Assembly: GCA_903825765.1 (NCBI GenBank)
Contig: CAIKBU010000047.1
Span: 1 to 41,102, forward strand
Source: an uncultured Actinomycetes bacterium
GTDB taxonomy: Bacteria; Actinomycetota; Acidimicrobiia; Acidimicrobiales; RAAP-2
Length of the DNA stretch: 41,102 nt
Direction of reading: 5' to 3'
Notes under the pieces: generated by a model
The model's input: the letters and a program-made list of their open reading frames with translations, nothing else
What the model was told of the DNA's origin: nothing
The model's database searches: none
Shown here: one piece after another, positions 1 to 9,577 of the stretch
How the letters are laid out: the number at the start of each line of letters is the position of its first letter
How positions within the stretch are numbered: position 1 is the first letter of the stretch
Translations under genes and position numbers: made by a program

Positions 1-869
1 AGGTCGGGCTTGTCCGTGCCGTAGAGGTCGAGCGCGTCGGCCCACGTCATACGTCCGATGGTGCCGGGTCGGATCCCCGTCGCCATTTCGGCCGCGTCCA
101 GCACCGCTTCCGAGACGAAGGTGAAGATGTCCTCTTGCGTAACGAAACTGGCCTCAATGTCCATCTGGGTGAATTCAAACTGACGGTCCGCGCGGAGGTC
201 TTCGTCGCGGAGGCATCGAGCAATTTGGTAATAGCGGTCGAAGCCACCCACCATGAGGAGCTGCTTGGCGATTTGGGGGCTCTGTGGCAACACGTAAAAG
301 TCACCGGGGTGCAACCGCGATGGTACGACGAACTCACGGGCGCCTTCAGGGGTAGGGGCCCACAACAGCGGCGTTTCGACCTCACAGAAACCCTGGCGTT
401 CCATGGACCGTCGCAGCGTCGCATTGATGGCGGCGCGCAGCCGAAGATTCTTCTGCATGTTCTCGCGACGTAAGTCGATGTAGCGGTAGCGCAGCCGTAC
501 GAGCTCATCAACGTCGGCCCGTTCGTCAATCTGGAAGGGTGGTGGCTCAGCGGCGCTCAACAACTCCACAACGCAGTCAGTGAGTTCCACCGCACCAGTG
601 GCCAACTTGTCGTTGGTCGTGCCCTCGGGACGATGGCGGACGGTGCCGGTGACACGCACGACGTACTCACTTCGGACATCCACGGAGCCGTCGACCACGC
701 ATTGCACCACACCGGAACGGTCACGGACATCGACGAAGGCGAGGTGCTCACCGTGCTCTCGACGCTTGGCCACCCAGCCACAGATGGTGCGCCGTTCGCC
801 AATCATCGATTCGTTGAGTGACCCACACAAGAGGTCACGCAGGCTCGTTGCTTCAATGTTCTCAGTCAT
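1..869 (-). CDS. aspS: Aspartyl-tRNA synthetase, N-terminal part (runs off the left edge)
   Basis: Minus-strand translation from ATG at 869: MTENIEATSLRDLLCGSLNESMIGERRTICGWVAKRREHGEHLAFVDVRDRSG..., with class II motifs RYRYIDLRR and FTQMDIEASFV; immediately after hisS. Confidence 0.95.
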   Translation of the reverse strand, partial: MTENIEATSLRDLLCGSLNESMIGERRTICGWVAKRREHGEHLAFVDVRDRSGVVQCVVDGSVDVRSEYVVRVTGTVRHRPEGTTNDKLATGAVELTDCVVELLSAAEPPPFQIDERADVDELVRLRYRYIDLRRENMQKNLRLRAAINATLRRSMERQGFCEVETPLLWAPTPEGAREFVVPSRLHPGDFYVLPQSPQIAKQLLMVGGFDRYYQIARCLRDEDLRADRQFEFTQMDIEASFVTQEDIFTFVSEAVLDAAEMATGIRPGTIGRMTWADALDLYGTDKPD

Positions 870-872
870 GGG

Positions 873-2153
873 TCACTTACCTAGTAGTTCTTGTAGCGCG
901 GCGACGATGTCGTTCGAAGCAACACGTCGTTGCGCCTGTTCGAAATCGCCACTGCGCAGGTCTCTTAGTGTAATCTCCCCCGCCGCCTGCTCCTGGGGTC
1001 CAATGAGCAGCGCCACGCGGGCACCGGAACGATCTGCCACCTTCATCTGCGACTTCATCGAACGACCGTCGAAGGCGCGAAGCGTCGCGTACCCCGCCGA
1101 ACGCAAGTGATCGACCAGCGGGGTGGCGACGTCATCGCCAGTGGTGTCGACGACGAAAATATCTGGCACGCGATTAATCAGCGGTGCATCAACTCCCTCC
1201 GCGCGACGCGCGAGGAGAAGGCGTTCGATACCGGAACCAAAACCGATGCCGCTGGTCGGTGCCCCACCCAACTGCTCTGCGAGCTTGTCGTATCGCCCAC
1301 CGCCACCAATCGCGTTCTGCGCTGAACCGAGTGCGTCGGCGACGAATTCAAAGGTTGTTCGCGTGTAGTAATCGAAACCCCGGACCAAGCGCGGCGTAAG
1401 GGTGTAGGCGATGCCAATGCTCTCTAAGCCGCTCGTGACCTTCGCGAAGTGGCCGCGACAGTCGTCGCAGAGAAAGTCTGGCAGCGTCGGCCCAGCGTCG
1501 GTGACCGCGATACAGGCGTCCTTCTTGCAGTCGAGTACGCGTAGCGGGTTATCGCTGAACGTCTTTTGGTGCTCCTCGCACAGGGAATCCTTGTGTTCAC
1601 TGAGTACGTCACGAAGGGCGCCCACGAACACGGACCGACAGGCGTCATGCCCCATGGAATTGATGAGAAGCCGGATATTCGTGAGACCGAGCGATTGATA
1701 GAACCGCCAGGCGAGCGAAATCACTTCAACATCCACTGCCGGATCGTCGGTACCAAGCACCTCCACACCGACCTGGTGGTGCTGGCGGTACCGACCGGCT
1801 TGCGGGCGTTCATAACGAAAGGCTGGCGTGACGTACCAGGCCTTGAAAGGGGTGGTGGGCTGGTGCTCGACGAAAGCACGGACAATCGATGCCGTTCCTT
1901 CGGGGCGCAGGGCGTACACACGACCGCCGCGGTCTTCGAAGACGTACATCTCCTTCTTCGCGACATCGGAGTGTTCACCGATGCCTCGATTGAACACCCC
2001 CACGTCCTCAAAAATCGGCGTGTGCACCATGGAGAAGCCGTAGCGGTAGGCCGCTTGGGCGAAATGGGCGATGAGCCCTTCCCACAGGGCCGCTTCGGGA
2101 CCGTAGACGTCGTGCGTACCGACGGGTGACTGGAATGGTGGCTGCGTACTCAT
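873..2153 (-). CDS. hisS: Histidyl-tRNA synthetase
   Basis: 426 aa; ALRPEGTASIVRAF, RYERPQAGRYRQHHQVGVEVLG and GGGGRYDKL motifs. Confidence 0.96.
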   Translation of the reverse strand: MSTQPPFQSPVGTHDVYGPEAALWEGLIAHFAQAAYRYGFSMVHTPIFEDVGVFNRGIGEHSDVAKKEMYVFEDRGGRVYALRPEGTASIVRAFVEHQPTTPFKAWYVTPAFRYERPQAGRYRQHHQVGVEVLGTDDPAVDVEVISLAWRFYQSLGLTNIRLLINSMGHDACRSVFVGALRDVLSEHKDSLCEEHQKTFSDNPLRVLDCKKDACIAVTDAGPTLPDFLCDDCRGHFAKVTSGLESIGIAYTLTPRLVRGFDYYTRTTFEFVADALGSAQNAIGGGGRYDKLAEQLGGAPTSGIGFGSGIERLLLARRAEGVDAPLINRVPDIFVVDTTGDDVATPLVDHLRSAGYATLRAFDGRSMKSQMKVADRSGARVALLIGPQEQAAGEITLRDLRSGDFEQAQRRVASNDIVAALQELLGK

Positions 2154-4357
2154 GATCCCTTGTGTTGTCCTGGAAGTTGGCGGAAGGCGTCAAAGACGCC
2201 GTCAACGCCTTTGAGCGCCGACAATAGTGATGAGAGGTGACTCGGATCGGCTAACTCCATGTCGAACACCATACGGACGATGCGCGAGCCGGACGTCGCG
2301 GTCGACGAGGACACGATATTCAGGTGAAATTCGGCCACGACGCGAGACACGTCGAGAAGCAGTCGACTCCGGTCAAAGGCCATGACTTCGAGCGTCACTC
2401 GGTAGTGGCCGTGCGCCGATCCGTCCCATTCGACGTCGATAATGCGCTCGCCTAAACGCTTCGCCAACGCCACTGCATTCGAACAGTCGTCACGGTGCAC
2501 CGAGACGCCTCGTCCCTGGGTTACGAAACCCATAATGCCATCGCCTGGCACCGGCGAGCAACAACGAGCCAAGTGAATCATCACGTCGTCGAGTCCCTCG
2601 ACGTACACACCGGCACTTCGGCGTCCCGCACGCTGTTGGCTTGGTGCGCGAGAAACAGTGGTGGGGAGCGGTGCCACTTCACCGGCCGTCATTTCCCGCG
2701 TGAGGCGCTGGACGACCGCGGCGGCCGAAATCTGGTGGCCGCCAATGGAAATCAGCAGTGAATCAACCGTGTCGAGGCCCAGCGCCGCTACGACAGCTTC
2801 TAATGAAGCACCCGACAGTGACGAGGCGATCGGAAGTCCCTCTCGACGAAGGGCTTTGGTCAGTTCCTCTCGGCCGGTCTCGATGGCGTCTTCGCGCCGT
2901 TCACGCTGGAACCATTGACGAATGCGACCCTTGGCTCGCGACGACTGCACGAAATTCAGCCAGTCTCGCGAGGGTGCAGCGTCGTCTGATTTCGAGGTGA
3001 CAATTTCGACGACGTCCGCCGAGTGCAGGCGCGTGTCCAGTGGGGCCAGTCGTCCGTTCACCTTGGCCCCGACGCAACGGTGACCTATTTCGGTGTGGAC
3101 GGCGTAGGCGAAGTCGACGGCCGTCGCACCCTCGACGAGTGGGATAACGCGGCCCTTGGGTGTAAAGACGTAGACCTCGTCTTGCCCCAAGTCCAGTTTG
3201 AGGGCCTCGAGGAAAGCAATCGGGTCCGGATCTTCTTCTTGCGCGTCGACCATTCGCTGCATCCAGGCAATCTCTTGCGGCGAGGAGCCTTCTTTGTAGC
3301 TCCAGTGGGCCGCCACACCAAACTCGGCTCGACGGTGCATCTCTTGTGTGCGAACCTGCACTTCAATCGACTTTCCGCGTGGCCCAATCACTGTCGTGTG
3401 CAGCGATTGGTACAGGTTGAACTTCGGCGAATTGATGTAGTCCTTAAAGCGTCCCGACACCGGCGACCACAGTGCGTGTACCGCCCCGAGGGCCGACCAA
3501 CATTCGCGCTCATCATCAACAATGATGCGCAGTCCGACGAGGTCGAAAATCTCGTCAAACTCCTTACCGCCGACCACCATCTTTTCGTAGATTGACCAGA
3601 AGTGCTTCGGGCGACCGGTAATCGTTCCGATCACGCCCATATCGTCGAGTTTGGCCGCCAGTGCAGCGTGCACCTCTTCGAGGTAGCTCTCACGCTCCGG
3701 CTGGCGTGAGGCCACCATTTGCTCAATCTCCGCGTAGCGCTTGGGGTGCAACGTGGCAAAGGAGAGGTCTTCCAGTTGCCATTTGAGCTTTTGCACCCCC
3801 ATGCGGTGTGCGAGCGGAGCGTAGATATCGAGCGATTCCTGAGCAATCGCCCGTTGGCGGTCCATCGGCATGGCCGAAATGGTGCGCATGTTGTGCGTTC
3901 GGTCGGCCAGTTTGATCATCAAGACGCGCCAGTCGTGGGCCATAGCGATCAACATCTTGCGAATGGTGGCAGCCTGCTGCGCCTCTTTCGAGTCGAACTC
4001 CAGCCGGTCGAGTTTGGTCACCCCTTCGACGATTGCAGCGACTCCTTCACCAAATTCATTGGCTAGCCACTCTGTCGTCACACCCGTGTCTTCCACGGCG
4101 TCGTGGAGTAACGCGGCCGCGATTGTGTACTCATCAAGACCGAGATCGGCCGTGATGTCGGCCACCGCAATTGGGTGGGTGACGTAGGGCTCACCGGAAC
4201 GGCGCAACTGACCATCGTGGGCGTTTATCGCGACCGTACCGGCTAATCGAATGAGGGTGTCTGACCCATCGACGTGGTGCGTCAGGTACCGCGCCACTAA
4301 TCGATCAATCGACCCATCCAGGGCCGGATCGTGACCCAGAGGTGTCAGACTGACCAT
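2150..4357 (-). CDS. rel: Bifunctional (p)ppGpp synthetase/hydrolase (RSH family)
   Basis: 735 aa; HD hydrolase motif LLHDAVEDT, synthetase motif RFKDYINSPKFNLYQSLHTTV, TGS and ACT domains. Confidence 0.96.
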   Translation of the reverse strand: MVSLTPLGHDPALDGSIDRLVARYLTHHVDGSDTLIRLAGTVAINAHDGQLRRSGEPYVTHPIAVADITADLGLDEYTIAAALLHDAVEDTGVTTEWLANEFGEGVAAIVEGVTKLDRLEFDSKEAQQAATIRKMLIAMAHDWRVLMIKLADRTHNMRTISAMPMDRQRAIAQESLDIYAPLAHRMGVQKLKWQLEDLSFATLHPKRYAEIEQMVASRQPERESYLEEVHAALAAKLDDMGVIGTITGRPKHFWSIYEKMVVGGKEFDEIFDLVGLRIIVDDERECWSALGAVHALWSPVSGRFKDYINSPKFNLYQSLHTTVIGPRGKSIEVQVRTQEMHRRAEFGVAAHWSYKEGSSPQEIAWMQRMVDAQEEDPDPIAFLEALKLDLGQDEVYVFTPKGRVIPLVEGATAVDFAYAVHTEIGHRCVGAKVNGRLAPLDTRLHSADVVEIVTSKSDDAAPSRDWLNFVQSSRAKGRIRQWFQRERREDAIETGREELTKALRREGLPIASSLSGASLEAVVAALGLDTVDSLLISIGGHQISAAAVVQRLTREMTAGEVAPLPTTVSRAPSQQRAGRRSAGVYVEGLDDVMIHLARCCSPVPGDGIMGFVTQGRGVSVHRDDCSNAVALAKRLGERIIDVEWDGSAHGHYRVTLEVMAFDRSRLLLDVSRVVAEFHLNIVSSSTATSGSRIVRMVFDMELADPSHLSSLLSALKGVDGVFDAFRQLPGQHKGS

Positions 4358-4373
4358 TACGCCAGCCTACGCA

Positions 4374-5510
4374 CTATCGACGCTTTTGCTTGCGAGGGCG
4401 TGGGGCAATCACCGAGCCGTCGGGTCGCACGGCACCAGTGGCGGACACCACTCCGGCAATGCGCTGACTGCTTTCTGATGCCATCACTGCCGCGCTCGCG
4501 GCGTTGAAGACGCGGTGCTCCCCGCGCGCCGAAACGCGCTGCGCCAGCTCCTGGAAGCGTGGTTCGCGCTCCTTCAAGATTGCGAGCAACGGGCTCGCAA
4601 TGAACAAGGACGAGTAGGCACCCGAGACCAGACCGACGAAGAGAGCCACACCGTAGTTCTGCAACGTGGTGGCACCCAGCAAGTCAGCACCGACCAACAG
4701 CACCGACAGCACCGGCAAAATAGCCACGAGCGATGTATTGATCGACCTCGCCAACGTCTGGTTCATCGAGAGATTCACCATGTCGCCGTAGGTCATCGAC
4801 CCCGACTTGAGAACGCCACTGGTGTTATCACGAACACGGTCGAATACGACCACGGTGTCGTAGAGGGAGTAACCAAGGATTGTCAAGATGGCGATGACCG
4901 TGTCAGGCGTGATCTGAAAGCCGAACAGCGAGTACACACCTACGGTGACGAGCAAGTCGTGGACCATAGCGATGAAGGCCGCGAGCGCCATTTTTGGCTC
5001 AAATCGGAAGGCGATGTACGCCACCACCGCGACGAAGAACGCGAGCAAGGCTTCGATGGCCTTATTGGTCACCTGAGATCCCCACGTCGGTCCAACACTG
5101 GCGGTCGAGACTTGGTTGAAACTCACCCCCGCTTCCTTCGCCATAGCCAGTGCCACTTTGCTGGCCTCGGCGGCCTGCTGGTCAATGGGCAGGTCATTGA
5201 TGTTGGCCGATACCTGGTAGGTCGACTGACCAAGTTTTTGCACGACCGGCTGATTCAGACCAGCATTCTCCACGACAGTCGTCATAGCGGCCACGGACGA
5301 GTGCGGAGCAAGAACTTCCCACGAACTACCGCCCTTGAAGTCAATGCCGAGGTTGAAGCCGCGGAATCCAAGCGAGACGAGACCAATCACGATGATGGCG
5401 AGTGACACGGAGAACCACATCTTGCGGCGACCAACGAAGTTGATCGTGGTCAATCCTTGGTAGAGACGACCGAATGCCCCCGGTGTCTTGACGGTGGTGA
5501 CGTTAGTCAT
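4374..5510 (-). CDS. secF: Protein translocase subunit SecF
   Basis: 378 aa; FNLGIDFKGGSSWEV, TILGYSLYDTVVVFDRVRDN, next to secD. Confidence 0.95.
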   Translation of the reverse strand: MTNVTTVKTPGAFGRLYQGLTTINFVGRRKMWFSVSLAIIVIGLVSLGFRGFNLGIDFKGGSSWEVLAPHSSVAAMTTVVENAGLNQPVVQKLGQSTYQVSANINDLPIDQQAAEASKVALAMAKEAGVSFNQVSTASVGPTWGSQVTNKAIEALLAFFVAVVAYIAFRFEPKMALAAFIAMVHDLLVTVGVYSLFGFQITPDTVIAILTILGYSLYDTVVVFDRVRDNTSGVLKSGSMTYGDMVNLSMNQTLARSINTSLVAILPVLSVLLVGADLLGATTLQNYGVALFVGLVSGAYSSLFIASPLLAILKEREPRFQELAQRVSARGEHRVFNAASAAVMASESSQRIAGVVSATGAVRPDGSVIAPRPRKQKRR

Positions 5511-7017
5511 GGCTACCTCCGGTGTTCATGCCAGCTGCCATCGACAGCGCTGATCCACTCTGCGAACTACGACGTCCGAGTAAGACGACCAGTGGACGGG
5601 TGAAGTACCACGTAAAGAAGATGTCCATCAGGGTCGAGAGGCCCAGGAAGAACGCGAAACCGCGAACGTCACCGACGGCAATCAAGTACAGCAACACTGC
5701 GGCGAGCAAACTGACAGTGTCAGCGGCCAGCACCGTTCGCCAGGCGGAATGGAAACCTCGGTCCACCGAGGTTCTGATTGACCGCCCCGCTCGGGCTTCG
5801 TCCTTTAATCGTTCGAAATACACGATGTAGGAGTCGACGGTGATACCAATCGACACGATCAGACCGGTAACGCCAGCGAGGGAGAAACTCGGGGCGATTG
5901 CCGTGTGACCCAGCGCTGAAATAACGGCCCACAAGAATGCTGCCGTCGCACCCAGACCAAGGAGGATGACGAGGCCGAGGAGACGGTAGTACACGATGGT
6001 GTAGAGCAAAACGAGCAACAAACCAACCAAACCAGCACCGAGGCCCGCAACGAGCGCACTGTGACCCAAGGTCGGCGACACCGTCTGGGTGGTCAATGGA
6101 ATAAGGCGCACAGGAAGGGCACCGAACTCCATAGCGATGGCGAGGCTCTTGGCGGTGGCCTGCGTGAACGAGCCAGAAATCTGACCCTGGCCGCCGTAGC
6201 TCGTCCAGGTGGTCGACGCGGGAAGAATGAGTGGCGCGGACTGGACCACACCGTCGAGTTCAATGGCGAGTTGCTGGTGGAAGTAGGTCTTGGTGACCTG
6301 GTCCCATTTGGGGCTGCCCGCACCGGTCAAGGTGTAGTTGACGACCCAGGCACCCGCCTGGTCCAACGACGCGTACGCCTTTCCAATGGAGGTTCCCGAA
6401 AGAACTGAGGGGCCCAGGAGGTACCGCGCTGATGTTCCGAGTCCCGGCAGCAACACGCTCTTCGCGGGGTCATCCTTCGACGGCAACGTCGAGGCAATGG
6501 CGCTGAACGTTGGGTCGGGCAGAATGCCTTGATTCATCGTGAAGCCCGAAGGATTGTTCGAATTCGGCAACACGGCGAGGTTGGCCTCTGTTTCGAGGTA
6601 CTTCGCACCACAGGTTGGCAGTGTTGCGACCGTCTTGAGTTTCTTGGCGGTCGCCGCGGTGCAAAGAACGGGACGGAAGAGCAACTGCGCGGTCTGACCA
6701 ACGGCGGCCAACACGGCGCGAGCATCCTTGACGCCAGGGGCCGAGACCACAACGTTCTTGCCCTGCAGCTGCACGGTGGCGCCCGAAACACCCAGTCCAT
6801 TGACGCGGGCGCTCAGAATGTTCACCACTTCTTGCATGTTGGCGAGGGTGGCTTTCGTCGCCGGCTTATACGTCGCCGACAAGCCACCTGCGAGGTCCAG
6901 TCCCAACTTGGGACTCCAGTTCAGTCCGATGGTGGCCCCCAGGGAACCAAAGGCAATCACGAGTGAAAGAATCAGGCTCGTGATCAACGAGCGCTTTGAG
7001 CCAACTGAGCCGGCCAT
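5503..7017 (-). CDS. secD: Protein translocase subunit SecD
   Basis: 504 aa; LGLDLAGGLSATY, GLIVSIGITVDSYIVYFERLKDEARAGRS. Confidence 0.95.
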   Translation of the reverse strand: MAGSVGSKRSLITSLILSLVIAFGSLGATIGLNWSPKLGLDLAGGLSATYKPATKATLANMQEVVNILSARVNGLGVSGATVQLQGKNVVVSAPGVKDARAVLAAVGQTAQLLFRPVLCTAATAKKLKTVATLPTCGAKYLETEANLAVLPNSNNPSGFTMNQGILPDPTFSAIASTLPSKDDPAKSVLLPGLGTSARYLLGPSVLSGTSIGKAYASLDQAGAWVVNYTLTGAGSPKWDQVTKTYFHQQLAIELDGVVQSAPLILPASTTWTSYGGQGQISGSFTQATAKSLAIAMEFGALPVRLIPLTTQTVSPTLGHSALVAGLGAGLVGLLLVLLYTIVYYRLLGLVILLGLGATAAFLWAVISALGHTAIAPSFSLAGVTGLIVSIGITVDSYIVYFERLKDEARAGRSIRTSVDRGFHSAWRTVLAADTVSLLAAVLLYLIAVGDVRGFAFFLGLSTLMDIFFTWYFTRPLVVLLGRRSSQSGSALSMAAGMNTGGSHD

Positions 7018-7346
7018 TACTGCTGCTCGCCTTCGCTCACGGCCGTCACGGCGGGATCGATCCGGCGAGCAATAGCCTTCGGTACGAAGTCCAATTCGGC
7101 ACCGGAAGCGGTACGCAACGTCACTCGGTCGTCACTCTTGGCAACAACAGTCCCGATGAGACCACCAATAGTGTGCACCTCGTTGCCGACTTCAATCTGC
7201 GTTGCGCCCTGGCGTTGTGCCTTCTGGCGCTTGGAACGAGGGCGAATGTAGAACCAGTACATCGCGCCAAACACGATGAAGTAGAGCAAGATAAACACGG
7301 GGGGAACACCGTGTTTGGCAGTCGAGGCTGCGAGTAGAAACGACAT
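7017..7346 (-). CDS. yajC: Preprotein translocase subunit YajC
   Basis: 109 aa; one TM segment then FYIRPRSKRQKAQ...GNEVHTIGGLIGTVV; GGAGGAA Shine-Dalgarno upstream of ATG; next to secDF. Confidence 0.92.
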   Translation of the reverse strand: MSFLLAASTAKHGVPPVFILLYFIVFGAMYWFYIRPRSKRQKAQRQGATQIEVGNEVHTIGGLIGTVVAKSDDRVTLRTASGAELDFVPKAIARRIDPAVTAVSEGEQQ

Positions 7347-7418
7347 GGGTTGATTCCTCCGTCAATGAACTCTAGAAACCCTAGCCGGTTTGGTGGCTCA
7401 AATTCTGCCTTTAAACGG

Positions 7419-8459
7419 CTATTGACCCGAGGAAGTGGGTTGCTCCAGCCCCAAGTGAGCGAATGTTTTTGCCGTTGCCACCCGACCTCGTGGCGTGCGC
7501 ACTATGAACCCTTCTCGCAAGAGGAAGGGTTCATACGCATCCTCAATGGTGGCTGGCTCCTCCCCCACGGCGTGCGACAACGTGGTGAGGCCAACTGGCA
7601 TGGCAGCAAATTGGCCAGCGAGCAGCATCAAGATGCGACGGTCGACCTTATCGAGCCCGCAACCATCGACCCCGAAAAGGTCGAGGGCCTCCGCGGCGAG
7701 TGTCGCATCGACGGATGAATGACCCCGTACGGAGGCAACGTCGCGGACTCGCCGTAACAGTCGGTTCGCAATTCGCGGCGTCCCCCTGGAGCGAGTCGCG
7801 ATAATGGCCGCGGCATCGGTCGTCATCGGCAGTGAGAGCAGCGACGCAGACCGCGCCACAATCGTCGTCAACTCATCAAAATCGTACAGATCGAGTTGAC
7901 CGATGAAGCCGAACCGATCGCGCAACGGCGCCGCTACCAGCCCCGTACGCGTTGTCGCACCGATCAAGGTGAAGGCGGGCAAATCAAGGCGAATTGAGCG
8001 TGCGGAGGGACCTCGACCAATCATGACGTCGAGACGACGGTCCTCCATGGCCGGATAGAGCACTTCCTCGACCGTTCTCGGCAGTCGATGGATTTCGTCG
8101 ATAAACAACACGTCAGACGGCTGGAGATCGGTCATCAGGGCGACTAAATCCCCCGGTCGGGCGAGAACTGGCCCAGACGTTGTGCGTAAATTTGCGCCCA
8201 TTTCCGTGGCCACGATTGCGGCGAGGGAGGTCTTTCCGAGCCCTGGCGGTCCGGCGAAGAGCAGGTGATCAGCGTGTTGGCCTCTCGAACGCGCCGCCCC
8301 GAGGACGATACGCAAGTGACCGACCAGGTCTCGTTGGCCGACGAATTCATCGAGCGAGGGTGGTCGCAGCGTTAGTTCGAACGTGTGGTCAGTCGGCGTG
8401 GCGAGCGGGAGCACCACACGGTCGTCCAAGCGCTCGAGGTCGATGTCGGTCCTGTTCAT
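7419..8459 (-). CDS. ruvB: Holliday junction branch migration helicase RuvB
   Basis: 346 aa; LRPPSLDEFVGQ, FAGPPGLGKTSLA, LFIDEIHRL, GATTRTGLVAAPLRDRFG. Confidence 0.96.
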   Translation of the reverse strand: MNRTDIDLERLDDRVVLPLATPTDHTFELTLRPPSLDEFVGQRDLVGHLRIVLGAARSRGQHADHLLFAGPPGLGKTSLAAIVATEMGANLRTTSGPVLARPGDLVALMTDLQPSDVLFIDEIHRLPRTVEEVLYPAMEDRRLDVMIGRGPSARSIRLDLPAFTLIGATTRTGLVAAPLRDRFGFIGQLDLYDFDELTTIVARSASLLSLPMTTDAAAIIATRSRGTPRIANRLLRRVRDVASVRGHSSVDATLAAEALDLFGVDGCGLDKVDRRILMLLAGQFAAMPVGLTTLSHAVGEEPATIEDAYEPFLLREGFIVRTPRGRVATAKTFAHLGLEQPTSSGQ

Positions 8460-9031
8460 GAACGCCTCAAGAGAGTCAGTGCAAGGCGCAGTGCCTCAGC
8501 ATCATCATCTGGCAACACCACGTCACGCAGTGCCTCGCGGACCTCACTACTGCTGTAGCCCCACGAACGAAGCGCGTCTTCGATATCACTCGACTCAGTC
8601 GGCTCAATCGCCCGTGGTGAAGGCGCGAGCGCAACGAGCTTCCCCTTCAATTCGAGCACGATACGACTCGCAGTCTTGGGTCCGACACCGGGAATTTTGG
8701 CCACCGCCTTGACGTCGCCCGCGTCGATAGCGGCCGCCAAGGCGTCGGCACCGATCGTTCGCACGGCCGCGAGGGCGGTTGCGGGGCCGACTCCGGGAGT
8801 GGCGAGCAATGTTTCAAAGAATCGACGATCCTCCATCGTGACGAACCCGTACAGCAAGAGAGCGTCAGGTCGGACGATGGTGTGAATAAACAGCTCTAGT
8901 TGTGTCCCGGTACCGAAGAACGCATCCGATGCGACGGTCACTTCGTAGCCGACGCCTTGCACGTCGAGAATGAGAGCCCCGCCATCGAACTGACGGTCGA
9001 CGACCACCGATCCACGCAGGTAACCAATCAC
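8456..9031 (-). CDS. ruvA: Holliday junction binding protein RuvA
   Basis: 191 aa; MIGYLRGSVV, two HhH motifs (TPGVGPATA, IPGVGPKTASRIVLELKGKL). Confidence 0.95.
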   Translation of the reverse strand: MIGYLRGSVVVDRQFDGGALILDVQGVGYEVTVASDAFFGTGTQLELFIHTIVRPDALLLYGFVTMEDRRFFETLLATPGVGPATALAAVRTIGADALAAAIDAGDVKAVAKIPGVGPKTASRIVLELKGKLVALAPSPRAIEPTESSDIEDALRSWGYSSSEVREALRDVVLPDDDAEALRLALTLLRRS

Positions 9032-9537
9032 GAGGCCACCGCTGGATACCGTCGTTCAACCCGTTCGACCATGAAATACGTCATCGCGAGCGCCAGTGCG
9101 TCGGCGGCGTCGGGCGGTTGAGGAATGGCCTTCAGTCCACAGAGCTTGGCCACCATGGTCTGGACTTGCAACTTATCGGCGGCGCCGTACCCCGTAATTG
9201 CCATTTTGACCTGCTGGGGGGTGAATTGACGCACTGGCAGGCCGGCAGCGGCGGCGATACCGACCGCAACGCCACTGGCCTGTGCAACGGGAATTGCGGT
9301 CTTGGCGTTTCGTTGAAAGAAGACCTTCTCAACGACCACCGCGTCTGGCTTCATCTCATCTAACAATGAGGTGAATTCGGCGACGAGGTTACCCAATCGT
9401 TTTTCAACGTCCATCGACGGGTCGGAGGCAATCACGCCCGCTCGTACTGCTCGGAAACTTTCGACCCCGTCAAAGCTGCCCTCGACCAGACCGAAGCCAC
9501 AACGTGTGAGACCTGGGTCAATTCCTAATACGAACAT
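9028..9537 (-). CDS. ruvC: Holliday junction resolvase RuvC
   Basis: 169 aa; MFVLGIDPGLTRCGFGLVE, VVEKVFFQRNAKTAIPVAQASG. Confidence 0.95.
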   Translation of the reverse strand: MFVLGIDPGLTRCGFGLVEGSFDGVESFRAVRAGVIASDPSMDVEKRLGNLVAEFTSLLDEMKPDAVVVEKVFFQRNAKTAIPVAQASGVAVGIAAAAGLPVRQFTPQQVKMAITGYGAADKLQVQTMVAKLCGLKAIPQPPDAADALALAMTYFMVERVERRYPAVAS

Positions 9538-9544
9538 ATGTTCG
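9531..9544 (-). promoter_or_regulatory. LexA SOS box spanning the ruvC start codon
   Basis: Perfect 14-bp palindrome CGAACATATGTTCG (minus strand TCGAACATATGTTCGT); matches the actinobacterial/Gram-positive SOS box TCGAAC-N4-GTTCGA at 11 of 12 outer positions. Confidence 0.85.
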
Positions 9545-9550
9545 ATAGTA
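9545..9550 (-). promoter_or_regulatory. Candidate -10 element (TACTAT) for ruvCAB
   Basis: Predicted +1 falls 1 nt before the ruvC ATG (9537). Confidence 0.5.
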
Positions 9551-9577
9551 CACTCACCGCTAGACGAAAACCAGTGA

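Noticed and set aside
135-6966. Long ORFs antisense to core genes (135..473 +, 580..1110 +, 1566..2129 +, 3023..3595 +, 4515..5405 +, 6529..6966 +)
   Set aside because: They lie opposite aspS, hisS, rel, secF and secD with no recognisable domains and Arg/Ser/Pro-rich composition; typical high-GC shadow ORFs
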